Assembly (NCBI GenBank): GCA_002337055.1
Contig: DDFG01000005.1
Span: 892,222-956,221, forward strand
Direction of reading: 5' to 3'
DNA from: Betaproteobacteria bacterium UBA1934
GTDB taxonomy: Bacteria > Pseudomonadota > Gammaproteobacteria > Burkholderiales > Rhodocyclaceae
DNA: 64,000 bases
Shown here in pieces: positions 41,553 to 49,783 of this stretch; positions within the stretch are counted from its first letter, which is position 1; each line of letters opens with the position of its first letter. The notes beneath the pieces were generated by a model. The model was not told where the DNA came from. It did not search any database and saw nothing but the letters and a program-made list of their open reading frames with translations. Both the position numbers and the translations under genes were made by a program.

Positions 41553-44146
41553 AAATCGGAGAAACCGGCTGGCTGCGCTCGTCGCCATGGCTGCCGCATG
41601 TGATCGTGACACTGGGCTTTGCCTGGCTGGTGGCGGCGACACTGGGTATCGCTTTTCTCAATTCCGACAACTGGCCGACGGGCGGCGACGCTGCCTCGCA
41701 TTTGCTTTACGCCCAACAATACGCAGACGAACTGCTGTTTTCCGGCCATGTGCTGCCCTGGATGCCGGAAGTGTTCGGCGGCATGCCTTTCCTCTCCTAC
41801 TACTTTCCCTTGCCGTTCATCGTTATCGCGGTGCTCAGCAAGGGGTTCGGTCTGGCATCGGCCTTCAAGTGGGGTGGCTTTCTCGCTGCGATGTTGCTGC
41901 CAGGCGCGGTGTGCCTGGGTAGCCGCCGCTGGCTGGCGTTTTCGTGGCCGGCGGCGCTGTTCGGCGCCCTGGGCACCTTTGCCTTCTTGCTGCACGAGCA
42001 GAACTCGATCTGGGGCGGCAACCTGCTGTCAACGCTGGCGGGCGAGTTTGCCTACAGCTATGGCCTGTTCTTCGCCGTGCTCGCCATGCTGGCCTGGGCG
42101 GCGGCGATCCATCGCGGTCGCGGCTGGCTGCTGGCGGCGCTGCTCGAGGCGGCGTCGGGGTTTTCGCACGGGTTTCCGCTGCTCGTCGTCGGTTTTTCGA
42201 CGGCCCTATTGCTGATCGACGCCAGTTTCGCCGGTGGTCGCGGCGCGTGGCGGCCACGCTTCGTCGCCGCCTTCCGCCAGTTGTTCTGCGGTCACCTGCT
42301 GGCGTTTGCACTGCTCGGTGGCTGGTTGTGGCCGATGCTGGAAATGCACGGTTTGACCATTCCCAACGACGCTTCCTTTCCCATCGGCGGCTGGCGCGAT
42401 CTGCTGCCGGCCAGCCTGTGGCCGCTGGCGGCCGGCGGCGGATTCGGTCTGCTGGCGCTGGCCCTGCCCCGGGTGCGGCGGGTATGGGGAGGCGGGCAGC
42501 GGCTGGCGCTGCTTTATCTGTTCAGCGCGGCCTTGCTGGCGGCGCTGGCCTTTCTGGCCGGCGACCAGCTCGGGTTGGCCGATATCCGCTTCTTCCCGCT
42601 CGTGTGGCTGCTCGGCGCCATCGCCTGCGGCTGGCTGGCCGGGCAGGCGCTGCACGGGCTGATGCGTGCGGCCTCGGGCGATCGCCGGGGCCTGACCGCA
42701 GAAGCGCTGTTTGTCGTGGCCGGGCTGGCCGGCGGCATCGGCTGGGTCGGCCAGCAGGTGCATATGGCGCCGGACTGGGGCTTCTGGAATCACTCGGGTT
42801 TGCAGGCCAAGCCGCAGTGGCACAACCTGAGTCAGCTTTTCCCTGCCCTGCGCGGCGATTTGTGGAGCCCGCGCCTGGCGTTCGAGCACGACCCGGCCAA
42901 CAACGATCTCGGTTCGACCCGCACGCTGGAAGCGCTGCCGATGTTCCTCAACGGCCGACCGGTGCTGGAAGGCCTGTACATGGAATCGGGCCTGCTCGGC
43001 CCGGCGATCTATCAGTTGCAATCCGAAATTTCGGCGCAGCCCTCGTCGCCGCTGGTGCGCTTTCCCAGTGGCAGCCTCGATCCCGAGTTCGCCGCGCGTC
43101 ACCTCGAATTCCTGCATGCCGATACGCTGCTGATCCGCAGCGACCGGGCTCGGCAGGCCCTGGAGGCGAGCGGTCTTTACGTCAAGGTCGCGGAGTCGCT
43201 GCCTTTCTCGGTGTACCGGTTGAAATCTTTCAACAGCCAGCTGGCGCGGGTGGTGACGCAGCCCGTGCGGGCGCGGCCGAAAGAGAACTGGATGCAGGAT
43301 GCCTTTGCCTGGTTCCGCACCCGCAGCCGGTTCGAGGCTTATCTGCCGGTCTATGGCCTGCCGGCAGAGGCACTGCCGACGCCGGCATCCGAGACGCAGG
43401 GCGGCCCGACGCTTGAGGTTCGACCGGTTGCACTCGATCGCCACCGGCTGGTGTTCGAGACCGACGCGGTGGGGCGTCCGCATCTGATCAAGATGGCCTT
43501 CCATCCGCGCTGGCATCTGGAAAGCCGAGGCGCGCTGACCATCGCCGGGCCGGGCTACATGCTGGTGGTGCCGCAGGAAAAGGAGATCCGGCTTGAGTTC
43601 GGACATACCACCATCGGTCGCCTCGGGATCGCGGCAACGACCCTTGCGCTGATTCTGACGCTGGTGCTGGCCTGGCGTGGCCGCCGATGTGTGGATGCGG
43701 CGCCCGACGCGCCTGCCGGCGTCGCCTGGAACATGCCGATTGCCGCCGCCTGGCTGCTGCTGGCGGCAGCGGGAATCTGGTTTGCCGTCTATTCGCCCGA
43801 GCGCGTCTATGCGCGGGGCTGGGAAGCTTTCAACCGGGACGATTTCAAGGCCGCCGCCGAACATTTCCGGCACGCGTATCAACTCCGGCGGCCGCCGGCC
43901 AAGAAGGAAGAAGCCCTGTTCTGGCTGGCCAAGGCCAGCGAACGCGGCGGCGATCCGGGCGAGGCCGTGGCACGTTACCGCGAGCTGTGCGAGCGCTATC
44001 ATGGGTTTTGGTTGCCGGAATCGCTCTATACGCTGATCAAGCTTGAGAAGCAGGCGGGCAAGGTTGCCGATGCCGCGATGGTGCGGCGTCTGCGCGAGGA
44101 ATACCCGAACAACCCATGGACACAGAGACTGGAACAGGGGCAATGA
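41549..44146 (+). CDS. Large multi-pass membrane protein, GT-C/PTPS-related, with TPR tail
   Basis: 865 residues. About ten membrane helices occupy roughly 15-420, then a big periplasmic-type region, one or two helices (about 690-750), and a C-terminal TPR-like stretch (about 755-865: RGWEAFNRDDFKAAAEHF, then EALFWLAKASERGGD). An acidic loop after helix 1 (NWPTGGDAASHLLYAQQY) resembles the donor-binding loop of GT-C and '6-pyruvoyl-tetrahydropterin synthase-related' membrane proteins. The best guess is a polyprenyl-sugar-dependent glycosyltransferase, filling the GtrC role in a gtrA-X-this-gtrB operon. No activity is proven. Confidence 0.65.
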   Translation: MKIGETGWLRSSPWLPHVIVTLGFAWLVAATLGIAFLNSDNWPTGGDAASHLLYAQQYADELLFSGHVLPWMPEVFGGMPFLSYYFPLPFIVIAVLSKGFGLASAFKWGGFLAAMLLPGAVCLGSRRWLAFSWPAALFGALGTFAFLLHEQNSIWGGNLLSTLAGEFAYSYGLFFAVLAMLAWAAAIHRGRGWLLAALLEAASGFSHGFPLLVVGFSTALLLIDASFAGGRGAWRPRFVAAFRQLFCGHLLAFALLGGWLWPMLEMHGLTIPNDASFPIGGWRDLLPASLWPLAAGGGFGLLALALPRVRRVWGGGQRLALLYLFSAALLAALAFLAGDQLGLADIRFFPLVWLLGAIACGWLAGQALHGLMRAASGDRRGLTAEALFVVAGLAGGIGWVGQQVHMAPDWGFWNHSGLQAKPQWHNLSQLFPALRGDLWSPRLAFEHDPANNDLGSTRTLEALPMFLNGRPVLEGLYMESGLLGPAIYQLQSEISAQPSSPLVRFPSGSLDPEFAARHLEFLHADTLLIRSDRARQALEASGLYVKVAESLPFSVYRLKSFNSQLARVVTQPVRARPKENWMQDAFAWFRTRSRFEAYLPVYGLPAEALPTPASETQGGPTLEVRPVALDRHRLVFETDAVGRPHLIKMAFHPRWHLESRGALTIAGPGYMLVVPQEKEIRLEFGHTTIGRLGIAATTLALILTLVLAWRGRRCVDAAPDAPAGVAWNMPIAAAWLLLAAAGIWFAVYSPERVYARGWEAFNRDDFKAAAEHFRHAYQLRRPPAKKEEALFWLAKASERGGDPGEAVARYRELCERYHGFWLPESLYTLIKLEKQAGKVADAAMVRRLREEYPNNPWTQRLEQGQ

Positions 44147-45117
44147 ACATGAGCAGCGACGCCGTCGTGCCGGTGCGACCGGAAATCAGCATCGTCGTGC
44201 CGGCATTCAACGAGGCGGCCGGACTGGCGCAGTTTCTGCAAAACCTGTTCGCGGTGCTCGATCGGTGCGCGCCCAGCCACGAAGTCTGGGTGGTCGACGA
44301 CGGCAGCCGCGACGCCACCTGGGAGAACCTGCGCCGGGAGATTCCCGGTTACGCCAACCTGCGCGGCCTGCGGTTTACACGCAATTTCGGCAAGGAGGCG
44401 GCCATCCTCGCCGGCTTGCGCCATGCTCGCGGCCGCGCGGTGATCGTCATGGACGCCGACGGACAGCATCCGCCAGCGCTGATTCCCGAGATGCTGGCCT
44501 GCTGGCGGGTGGGCGGCGGGCAGATCGTTGCCGCGAAAAAGGCCAATCGCCGCGCCGACAGCCTGTTTGCCCGCGCCAATGCCCGGCTGTTCAACGGGTT
44601 GATGCGCGCGCTGACCGGCCTCGATCTGGCCGGTGCCTCCGATTTCCGCCTGCTCGATCGGCGCGTAGTCGATAGCCTGCTCGCCTTTCCAGAAAAAGTG
44701 CGCTTCTTCCGCGGCATGACCGTATGGACGGGATTCACCACGGCCACGGTCGATTTCGAGGTGGCGCCGCGCATCGCCGGCGAAAGCCAGTGGAGCACCC
44801 TGCAACTGACCCGCCTGGCGGTGACTGCAATCACTGCCTACAGCGCCAAGCCGCTCGGCATGATCTTCCGCCTCGGCCTGCTCGGCATGGTGGCAGCGGC
44901 TCTCTTGTTCCTGCAGGCGATCTACTCGTGGCTAGCCGGAATTGCCGTGTCGGGCTGGACGTCGATGACAGTCGTGGTCCTCTTTTTCGGTTCCGCCAAC
45001 CTGCTCGGGATTGGCGTCCTCGGCGCCTATCTGGCGCAGATTTTCGAGGAGATCAAGGGCAGACCGGAGTTTCTCGTTGGTGAGGTCATCGGTTCGCTGG
45101 ATGAACGCCCACGTTAG
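44143..45117 (+). CDS. gtrB: GtrB-like polyprenyl-phosphate glycosyltransferase (GT2)
   Basis: 324 residues. The GT2 N-terminal domain has EISIVVPAFNEAAGL, VVDDGSRD, and the DxD-type motif VIVMDADGQHPP. Two C-terminal membrane helices (about 238-260 and 275-298) and the tail LAQIFEEIKGRPEFLV are typical of GtrB/DPM1-like enzymes. It transfers a sugar from a nucleotide donor to undecaprenyl phosphate, which GtrA then flips. The start overlaps the previous stop (ATGA). Last gene of the operon. Confidence 0.92.
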   Translation: MNMSSDAVVPVRPEISIVVPAFNEAAGLAQFLQNLFAVLDRCAPSHEVWVVDDGSRDATWENLRREIPGYANLRGLRFTRNFGKEAAILAGLRHARGRAVIVMDADGQHPPALIPEMLACWRVGGGQIVAAKKANRRADSLFARANARLFNGLMRALTGLDLAGASDFRLLDRRVVDSLLAFPEKVRFFRGMTVWTGFTTATVDFEVAPRIAGESQWSTLQLTRLAVTAITAYSAKPLGMIFRLGLLGMVAAALLFLQAIYSWLAGIAVSGWTSMTVVVLFFGSANLLGIGVLGAYLAQIFEEIKGRPEFLVGEVIGSLDERPR

Positions 45118-45119
45118 GC

Positions 45120-45151
45120 AAAAAAAACCCGGCCGCCGAAGCGGACCGGGT
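45120..45151 (-). terminator. Rho-independent terminator after phaZ
   Basis: The left arm is at 45127-45136 and the right arm at 45141-45151, with one bulged A and loop CGAA. On the minus strand the stem is followed by eight T (45120-45127). It ends the PHB depolymerase transcript. On the plus strand no T-run follows, so it does not obviously terminate the gtr operon. Confidence 0.85.
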
Positions 45152-45171
45152 GAGCGAAAGGGCAAAGCGAC

Positions 45172-46464
45172 TTACGGACAGGTGCTGTCGATAATGTAAT
45201 AGTTGACACCGGTCTGACGCAGCTTGCAGGTGTAGAAGGTGTTATACAAACCGCAATTCTGGTTGGAACCGTTGGCATAGGTGTAACCCAGCGACTGGGT
45301 GGCGCGACCGGCGGCTACGTGGGCATAGTTGCTGGTGTTATAGCAGGCACCGGCCGTCGTGGTCGTGGTCGTCGTGGTGGTGGTCGTGCTTGCGGCGGTC
45401 GTGGTGGTGGTCGTTGCTGCGGTCGTCGACGTGGTGGCGCCAGTCGTTGACGTGGTTGTGGTCGTCGTCGTCGTGGAACCGCCGCCCGCTACGCGCAGGT
45501 TGTTGGTGAAGAACCAGTTGGTGATCCACACCGGGTAATTGATGTGGGTGTAATCGACATAGGTGCCGCCGCCCGAGCCACCGCTACCCGCTGGCCAGGC
45601 ATGCGACATGCCGCTGACCGAGATCAGGCTGACGCGTTCCTTGCCATTGGCATCCTTGTAGGTGGTGCCGCTGCCGCCGCCGGATACCGTGAAGGAATAT
45701 GTCGTCGCGGCGGTGCCGTAGACCTGACGCATGCCTTCGCCATTACGAACGTTATGGCTGGGTTTGACGAGGTAGTCAGAGGTACCGTATACGGTGTTCC
45801 ACAACTGCGTTGCAAAATAGCTGTTGTAGCTGTTGCCGTTGGCGGCCTTGCAGTTCGTGGCGACCTGCGCGGCGGTGACCTTGGGATCGAGGGAGATATC
45901 GCCGGAGGCCGAACCCAATGCAGGACCGGCATTGACGCCGACACCCGCGAACAGGTCGGGGAAAGCACAACCCATCACATGCGTCTCACCTGCGCCGGAC
46001 GACAGGCCGGTGATGTAAACCTGGTTCGGGTCGATATCGAGGTTGGTGCGAGCCATGACGGCGTCGATCAGCTTCTTCAGCGGAACCTGATCGCGGTTGG
46101 TGCGCGTCCAGCCGGTGCCGAACCAATCCCAGCAACCGGAAACGGTGCGCGTCGCCGACGTACCGGAGGGCACCGTCGGCGCGACGACGATCATGCCGTA
46201 TTGTTCGGCGGTGGTTTCCCAGTTGAACTTGGTGCTGATGACATTGCCGGAGGCCGTCTGGCCGCAGCCGTGCAGCGTGATCATCAGCGCGCGCTTCCCG
46301 TTCGAGACGGCGGGATTGGCGTTGCTGGGGACATAAACATAGGCGTCTTGCAGATTGGGCGTGCCGTAAGTGGCGGTCTCCTTCACCCAGGTGCCCGAGC
46401 CCGGCGTCAGCGCATAGGCGGATAGCGAAAATGCGGCCAGTACCGCGGCCGAAATGGTCTTCAT
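45172..46464 (-). CDS. phaZ: Extracellular PHB depolymerase
   Basis: 430 residues. A signal peptide (ISAAVLAAFSLSAYA) precedes a catalytic alpha/beta hydrolase domain (about 25-325). The oxyanion region is MITLHGCGQTASG, the lipase box GLSSG has its Ser at about residue 155, and the His region is ISVSGMSHAWP; oxyanion before lipase box is the type 1 order. A Thr-rich linker covers about 329-370. The C-terminal substrate-binding domain (about 373-430) has NYAHVAAGRA, YANGSNQNCGLYNTFY and four Cys. It degrades extracellular PHB/PHV. The ribosome binding site GGAGG lies 4 bases from the ATG. A good terminator follows. The export route may be the nearby type II-like system. Confidence 0.92.
   Translation of the reverse strand: MKTISAAVLAAFSLSAYALTPGSGTWVKETATYGTPNLQDAYVYVPSNANPAVSNGKRALMITLHGCGQTASGNVISTKFNWETTAEQYGMIVVAPTVPSGTSATRTVSGCWDWFGTGWTRTNRDQVPLKKLIDAVMARTNLDIDPNQVYITGLSSGAGETHVMGCAFPDLFAGVGVNAGPALGSASGDISLDPKVTAAQVATNCKAANGNSYNSYFATQLWNTVYGTSDYLVKPSHNVRNGEGMRQVYGTAATTYSFTVSGGGSGTTYKDANGKERVSLISVSGMSHAWPAGSGGSGGGTYVDYTHINYPVWITNWFFTNNLRVAGGGSTTTTTTTTSTTGATTSTTAATTTTTTAASTTTTTTTTTTTAGACYNTSNYAHVAAGRATQSLGYTYANGSNQNCGLYNTFYTCKLRQTGVNYYIIDSTCP
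45355..45478. repeat. Low-complexity coding repeat (Thr-rich linker of phaZ)
   Basis: Degenerate runs of Thr codons (ACC/ACG on the minus strand) encode the roughly 40-residue Thr/Ser/Ala linker between the catalytic and binding domains of the depolymerase. Such linkers are flexible and often O-glycosylated. The length is likely to vary between strains through slippage. Confidence 0.75.
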
Positions 46465-46557
46465 ACAGCCTCCTTTGGATTATTCAGATATCCGGTGAGG
46501 GCAACCCTACCGGACGTGCAGGCTGGATGTTAGGCAGACGCCGGACGCGCCGCCATT

Positions 46558-46584
46558 AGGGAATTCCCTGTTCGGGTAAACCCT
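46558..46584. promoter_or_regulatory. Tandem dyads upstream of phaZ
   Basis: A 12-base perfect palindrome AGGGAATTCCCT (46558-46569) is followed 4 bases on by GGGTAAACCC (46574-46583), so AGGG...CCC half-sites recur at a 15-base pitch. The pair lies 94-120 bases upstream of the phaZ ATG and 23 bases past the trmB stop. It could be an operator for phaZ; no known regulator was recognised. Confidence 0.35.
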
Positions 46585-46606
46585 ATGACCTTCGGCCGAG
46601 AGTGGT

Positions 46607-47341
46607 CTAAGCCCTGCGGCGGAATACCAAATCCCAGACGCCGTGTCCGAGCCGCAGTCCGCGGTTCTCGAACTTGGTCAGCGGGCGGTAGTCCGGGCGA
46701 GGCGCGTAGTCCTCGGCAGTGTTGATCAGCCCCGGGTCGGCCGAGAGCACTTCCAGCATCTGGAGGGCGTAGTCTTCCCAGTCGGTAGCGCAATGGATAT
46801 AGCCGCCCGGTTTCAGGTGGGCGGTGAGCAGTGCGACAAAGGGCGTCTGGATCAGGCGGCGCTTGTTGTGGCGTTTCTTGTGCCAGGGGTCGGGGAAGAA
46901 GATGTGGATGCCGTCGAGGGAACCGAGCGGCAGCATGTCGCGCACGACTTCCACGGCGTCGTGCTGGATGATGCGGATGTTGGTCAGGTCGCGTTCGACG
47001 ATCTGCTTGCACAGTGCACCGACGCCTGGCGTATGGACTTCGACGCCGAGGTAGTCGTTGTGTGGATGCGCGGCGGCAATGTGGGCCGTCGTTTCGCCCA
47101 TGCCGAAGCCGATTTCGAGAATATGTGGCGCACTGCGGCCGAATACGGTGTCGAGGTCGATTTTTCCGGTGGTGTAGGGCAGGCTGAAGCGCGGGAAGGT
47201 GTCGGCGTAGAAGCGCTCCTGCGCCACCGACATCCGTCCCATGCGCCGCACGAAGCTGCGAATATGGCAGCCGGCGCGACCTTCAGCATAGACGCCGGTC
47301 TCGCCGTGAAGACCTTCGTGGACCAGATCGTCCTGGCTCAC
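46607..47341 (-). CDS. trmB: tRNA (guanine-N7-)-methyltransferase
   Basis: 244 residues from a GTG at 47341 that overlaps the thiG stop (GTGA). This start is needed to include the conserved IRSFVRRMGRMS region; the first in-frame ATG would remove it. Motifs: ILEIGFGMGETTAHIA (SAM site), YLGVEVHTPGVGALC, IFFPDPWHKKRHNKRR, and the C-terminal TKFENRGLRLGHGVWDL. It makes m7G46 in tRNA. Last gene of a seven-gene minus-strand unit. Confidence 0.95.
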   Translation of the reverse strand: MSQDDLVHEGLHGETGVYAEGRAGCHIRSFVRRMGRMSVAQERFYADTFPRFSLPYTTGKIDLDTVFGRSAPHILEIGFGMGETTAHIAAAHPHNDYLGVEVHTPGVGALCKQIVERDLTNIRIIQHDAVEVVRDMLPLGSLDGIHIFFPDPWHKKRHNKRRLIQTPFVALLTAHLKPGGYIHCATDWEDYALQMLEVLSADPGLINTAEDYAPRPDYRPLTKFENRGLRLGHGVWDLVFRRRA

Positions 47342-48120
47342 GAGCCGATCAATCCGCTGGTCGGCGACGAGGGGTCGGCCGAGTAGAGTTTGCGCGGCAT
47401 GCGCCCGGCGAGGAAGGCTTCGTGGCCGGCCTCGACGCCCTTCTTCATGGCGCGGGCCATCAGGATCGGGTTCCGGGCGTGGGCGATGGCGGTGTTCATC
47501 AGCACGCCGTCGCAGCCCAGTTCCATGGCGATGGCGGCGTCGGATGCCGTGCCGACGCCGGCGTCGACGATGACCGGCACCTTGGCCTGATCGATGATCA
47601 GGCGCAGGTTCCACGGATTGAGGATGCCCATTCCGGAGCCGATCAGCGAGGCGAGCGGCATGATGGCGCAGCAGCCGATGTCTTCCAGCATTCTGGCCTG
47701 AATCGGGTCGTCCGAGCAGTAAACCATCACGTCGAAGCCGTCCTTGACCAGGGTTTCGGCGGCTTTCAGCGTTTCCGGCATGTTCGGGAAGAGTGATTTC
47801 GGGTCGCCCAGCACTTCCAGCTTGCACAGCGGATGGCCGTCGAGCAGTTCTCGGGCCAGGCGCAGGGTGCGCACCGCGTCATCGGCGCTGTAACAGCCAG
47901 CGGTGTTGGGCAGGATGGTGAATTGCGTCGGCGGCAGCGCGTCGAGCAGGTTGGGCTGGCCCGGTTCCTGGCCAATGTTGGTGCGGCGGATGGCGACCGT
48001 GACGATCTCGGCGCCGGAAGCATCGATGGCCTGTCGGGTTTCAGCGAAATCCTTGTACTTGCCGGTGCCGACCAGCAGACGGGAAACGTAGGCCTTGCCG
48101 GCGATGTTGAGCTGATCCAT
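47338..48120 (-). CDS. thiG: Thiazole synthase
   Basis: 260 residues. ThiG builds the thiazole phosphate of thiamine from DXP, dehydroglycine and ThiS-thiocarboxylate. The Schiff-base Lys region CKLEVLGDPKSLFP, the phosphate-binding PVIVDAGVGTASDAA and the N-terminal SRLLVGTGKYKDF are present. It follows thiS by 8 bases. The thiS-thiG-trmB order is common in betaproteobacteria. thiC, thiE and thiO are not in the window. Confidence 0.96.
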   Translation of the reverse strand: MDQLNIAGKAYVSRLLVGTGKYKDFAETRQAIDASGAEIVTVAIRRTNIGQEPGQPNLLDALPPTQFTILPNTAGCYSADDAVRTLRLARELLDGHPLCKLEVLGDPKSLFPNMPETLKAAETLVKDGFDVMVYCSDDPIQARMLEDIGCCAIMPLASLIGSGMGILNPWNLRLIIDQAKVPVIVDAGVGTASDAAIAMELGCDGVLMNTAIAHARNPILMARAMKKGVEAGHEAFLAGRMPRKLYSADPSSPTSGLIGS

Positions 48121-48128
48121 GGGTTCTC

Positions 48129-48332
48129 CTAGCCGCCGCCCACCGCGACGACGATTTCGAGTGTGTCTCCGCTGGCGAGGACGGTCGCAGCGTGCTGGCT
48201 TTTGGGAACGATTTCGCCGTTTCTTTCGACGGCGATGCGCTTGCCGGTCAGGCCGAGTTGATCGGTCAGGCCGGCCACGCTGAGCGGTTCGGGAAATTGG
48301 CGGTGTTTGCCATTGACGATGATTTCGAGCAT
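48129..48332 (-). CDS. thiS: Sulfur carrier protein ThiS
   Basis: 67 residues, beta-grasp fold, ending VAVGGG; the terminal Gly-Gly is the site of adenylation and thiocarboxylation. It starts MLEIIVNGKHRQF as usual. It follows the SDR gene by 4 bases, so no leader or TPP riboswitch fits between them. Confidence 0.93.
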   Translation of the reverse strand: MLEIIVNGKHRQFPEPLSVAGLTDQLGLTGKRIAVERNGEIVPKSQHAATVLASGDTLEIVVAVGGG

Positions 48333-48336
48333 TGCG

Positions 48337-49158
48337 CTATTTTAGCAAGCCGCGCGGCTTTCGCTTCGCCCGCGCGAAGAGACGATCATAGAGACCGTTT
48401 GGCAGTGCGCGCAGCAATTTGGCAATGAGACCCATCTGCCAGGGAATGACGGTATAGCTGACGCCGCGTTCAATCGCCCGCACAAAGCGCGGCGCGGCGA
48501 TTTCGGGGCGGAGCAGAAACGGCATGGCATAGGGATTGATTGCGGTCATGGGAGTGGCAATGTAACCGGGTGCGATGGTCACGACACGAATACCGGATGC
48601 TCGCATTTCCAGCCGCAGGCTTTCCAGGTAGGCGATGGCGGCGGCCTTGGAGGCCGAATAGGCCTCGGCGCCGGGCAGGCCGCGAATGCCCGCGACCGAA
48701 GCGATGCCGACCAGCCGGCGCGGGCGGCCGTCCACCATGGCAGCCTGCATGGCCGCGATGAAGGGTGAGAAGGTTGCCGCCATGCCGAAGACGTTGGTGT
48801 CGAGCACGCGCTTGAAGGTGGTCAGGTCTTCCGGGTACTCGCTCAGCGTGCCAACCGACACGCCGGCGTTGGCGATCACCACATCCGGCGGGCCGAATCG
48901 GGCGATGAAATCGGCGGCGGCCCGGCTGAGCGCGTCGGCGTCGGCCACATCGAGCGGGTAGGTGGCGTGTCGGCCGCCAATCCGAGCGTTGAGCGCCTCA
49001 AGCCGGTCTAGCCGGCGCGCCGCCAAGCCGAGGATGGCCCCCTGTTCGGCATAGTAGACGGCCAGCGCCTCGCCGATGCCCGACGAGGCGCCCGTGATGA
49101 AGATGCGCAGCGATGGATTCAGCTTACTTCTTGCCCCGTTCGGCGCGGGCCTTGGCAA
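48337..49158 (-). CDS. Short-chain dehydrogenase/reductase
   Basis: About 260-273 residues. Cofactor motif TGASSGIGEALA, the NAG motif VIANAGVS, and the catalytic Ser in ASVAG with YSASK (Tyr/Lys) are all present, so it should be active with NAD(P)(H). The listed TTG start at 49158 overlaps dsbA by 35 bases. A CTG right after the dsbA stop is the only shorter option that keeps the Rossmann strand, so the start is uncertain. The C-terminus is basic (RAKRKPRG), with a hydrophobic patch before it. Substrate unknown. Confidence 0.85.
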   Translation of the reverse strand: MPRPAPNGARSKLNPSLRIFITGASSGIGEALAVYYAEQGAILGLAARRLDRLEALNARIGGRHATYPLDVADADALSRAAADFIARFGPPDVVIANAGVSVGTLSEYPEDLTTFKRVLDTNVFGMAATFSPFIAAMQAAMVDGRPRRLVGIASVAGIRGLPGAEAYSASKAAAIAYLESLRLEMRASGIRVVTIAPGYIATPMTAINPYAMPFLLRPEIAAPRFVRAIERGVSYTVIPWQMGLIAKLLRALPNGLYDRLFARAKRKPRGLLK

Positions 49159-49780
49159 TCGCCTTGTCGATCACCGCCAGCATTTCGGCCGGTGCACGCG
49201 CGGTCACCAGAAACTTGCCGTCCACAAAAACAGCAGGGACGCCGAAGCGCTCGCCGACATCGCGCGGCAGGGAGTTGGCATACGCCGCCAGCATCTGGTC
49301 GCCTCGTTTGACCTTGCTCTGGATGCTGAAACCGTTATAGGCATCGCTGAACTTCTTGGCATCGACGCCCTGTTTGGCGATCCACTCGAAAATGCTCTTC
49401 TCGTCGAACAAGTTGACGCGCTGTTCGTGGATGGCGTGGAAGATCTTGGTATCCAGCTTTTCCAGATCGCCTGTGGCTTCGATGGCGTAATACAGTCGCG
49501 CGACGTTGGCCCAGGGTGCACGATTGAACGTGATCGGCACGCGACGGAACTGGACATCCGCCGGCAGTTTGGCCGCCCAAGCGGAGAGCGGGCCGTTGAA
49601 ATCGGCACAATGCGGACAGCCGTAGGAGAAGAACTCCAGTACCTCGATCTTGGCCGGATTGTCGGTTGGCTGGGCGGGCTTTACGGCAACGAAATCACTG
49701 TCAGCGAAAGCGGGCAGGGCCAGTGCGAGCACGGTGGCGGCAAGCAGATTGCGGAAGAATTGGCGGCGGGGGAAAAACAT
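49124..49780 (-). CDS. dsbA: Thiol:disulfide interchange protein DsbA
   Basis: 218 residues. A signal peptide (NLLAATVLALALPAFA) precedes a thioredoxin fold with the active site FFSYGCPHCADFN (CPHC, as in DsbA) and the cis-Pro loop FGVPAVFVDGKF. It introduces disulfides into periplasmic proteins; the Cys-rich PHB depolymerase and secretion parts in this window are plausible clients. It follows the SPOR gene by 3 bases. dsbB is not seen. Confidence 0.94.
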   Translation of the reverse strand: MFFPRRQFFRNLLAATVLALALPAFADSDFVAVKPAQPTDNPAKIEVLEFFSYGCPHCADFNGPLSAWAAKLPADVQFRRVPITFNRAPWANVARLYYAIEATGDLEKLDTKIFHAIHEQRVNLFDEKSIFEWIAKQGVDAKKFSDAYNGFSIQSKVKRGDQMLAAYANSLPRDVGERFGVPAVFVDGKFLVTARAPAEMLAVIDKAIAKARAERGKK

Positions 49781-49783
49781 TGA

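Noticed and set aside
42206..44143. 645-codon minus-strand frame opposite the large membrane protein
   Set aside because: Gln/Arg/His-rich composition without motifs. The plus-strand protein has clear helices and operon overlaps, so this is a GC-driven shadow.
45120..45151. Terminator of the plus-strand gtr operon
   Set aside because: The T-run is only on the minus-strand side, so it fits the depolymerase transcript.
45355..45478. Repetitive GTCGTGGT-like stretch as a CRISPR or tandem-repeat element
   Set aside because: The units are irregular and encode the Thr-rich linker of the depolymerase in frame; there are no spacers.
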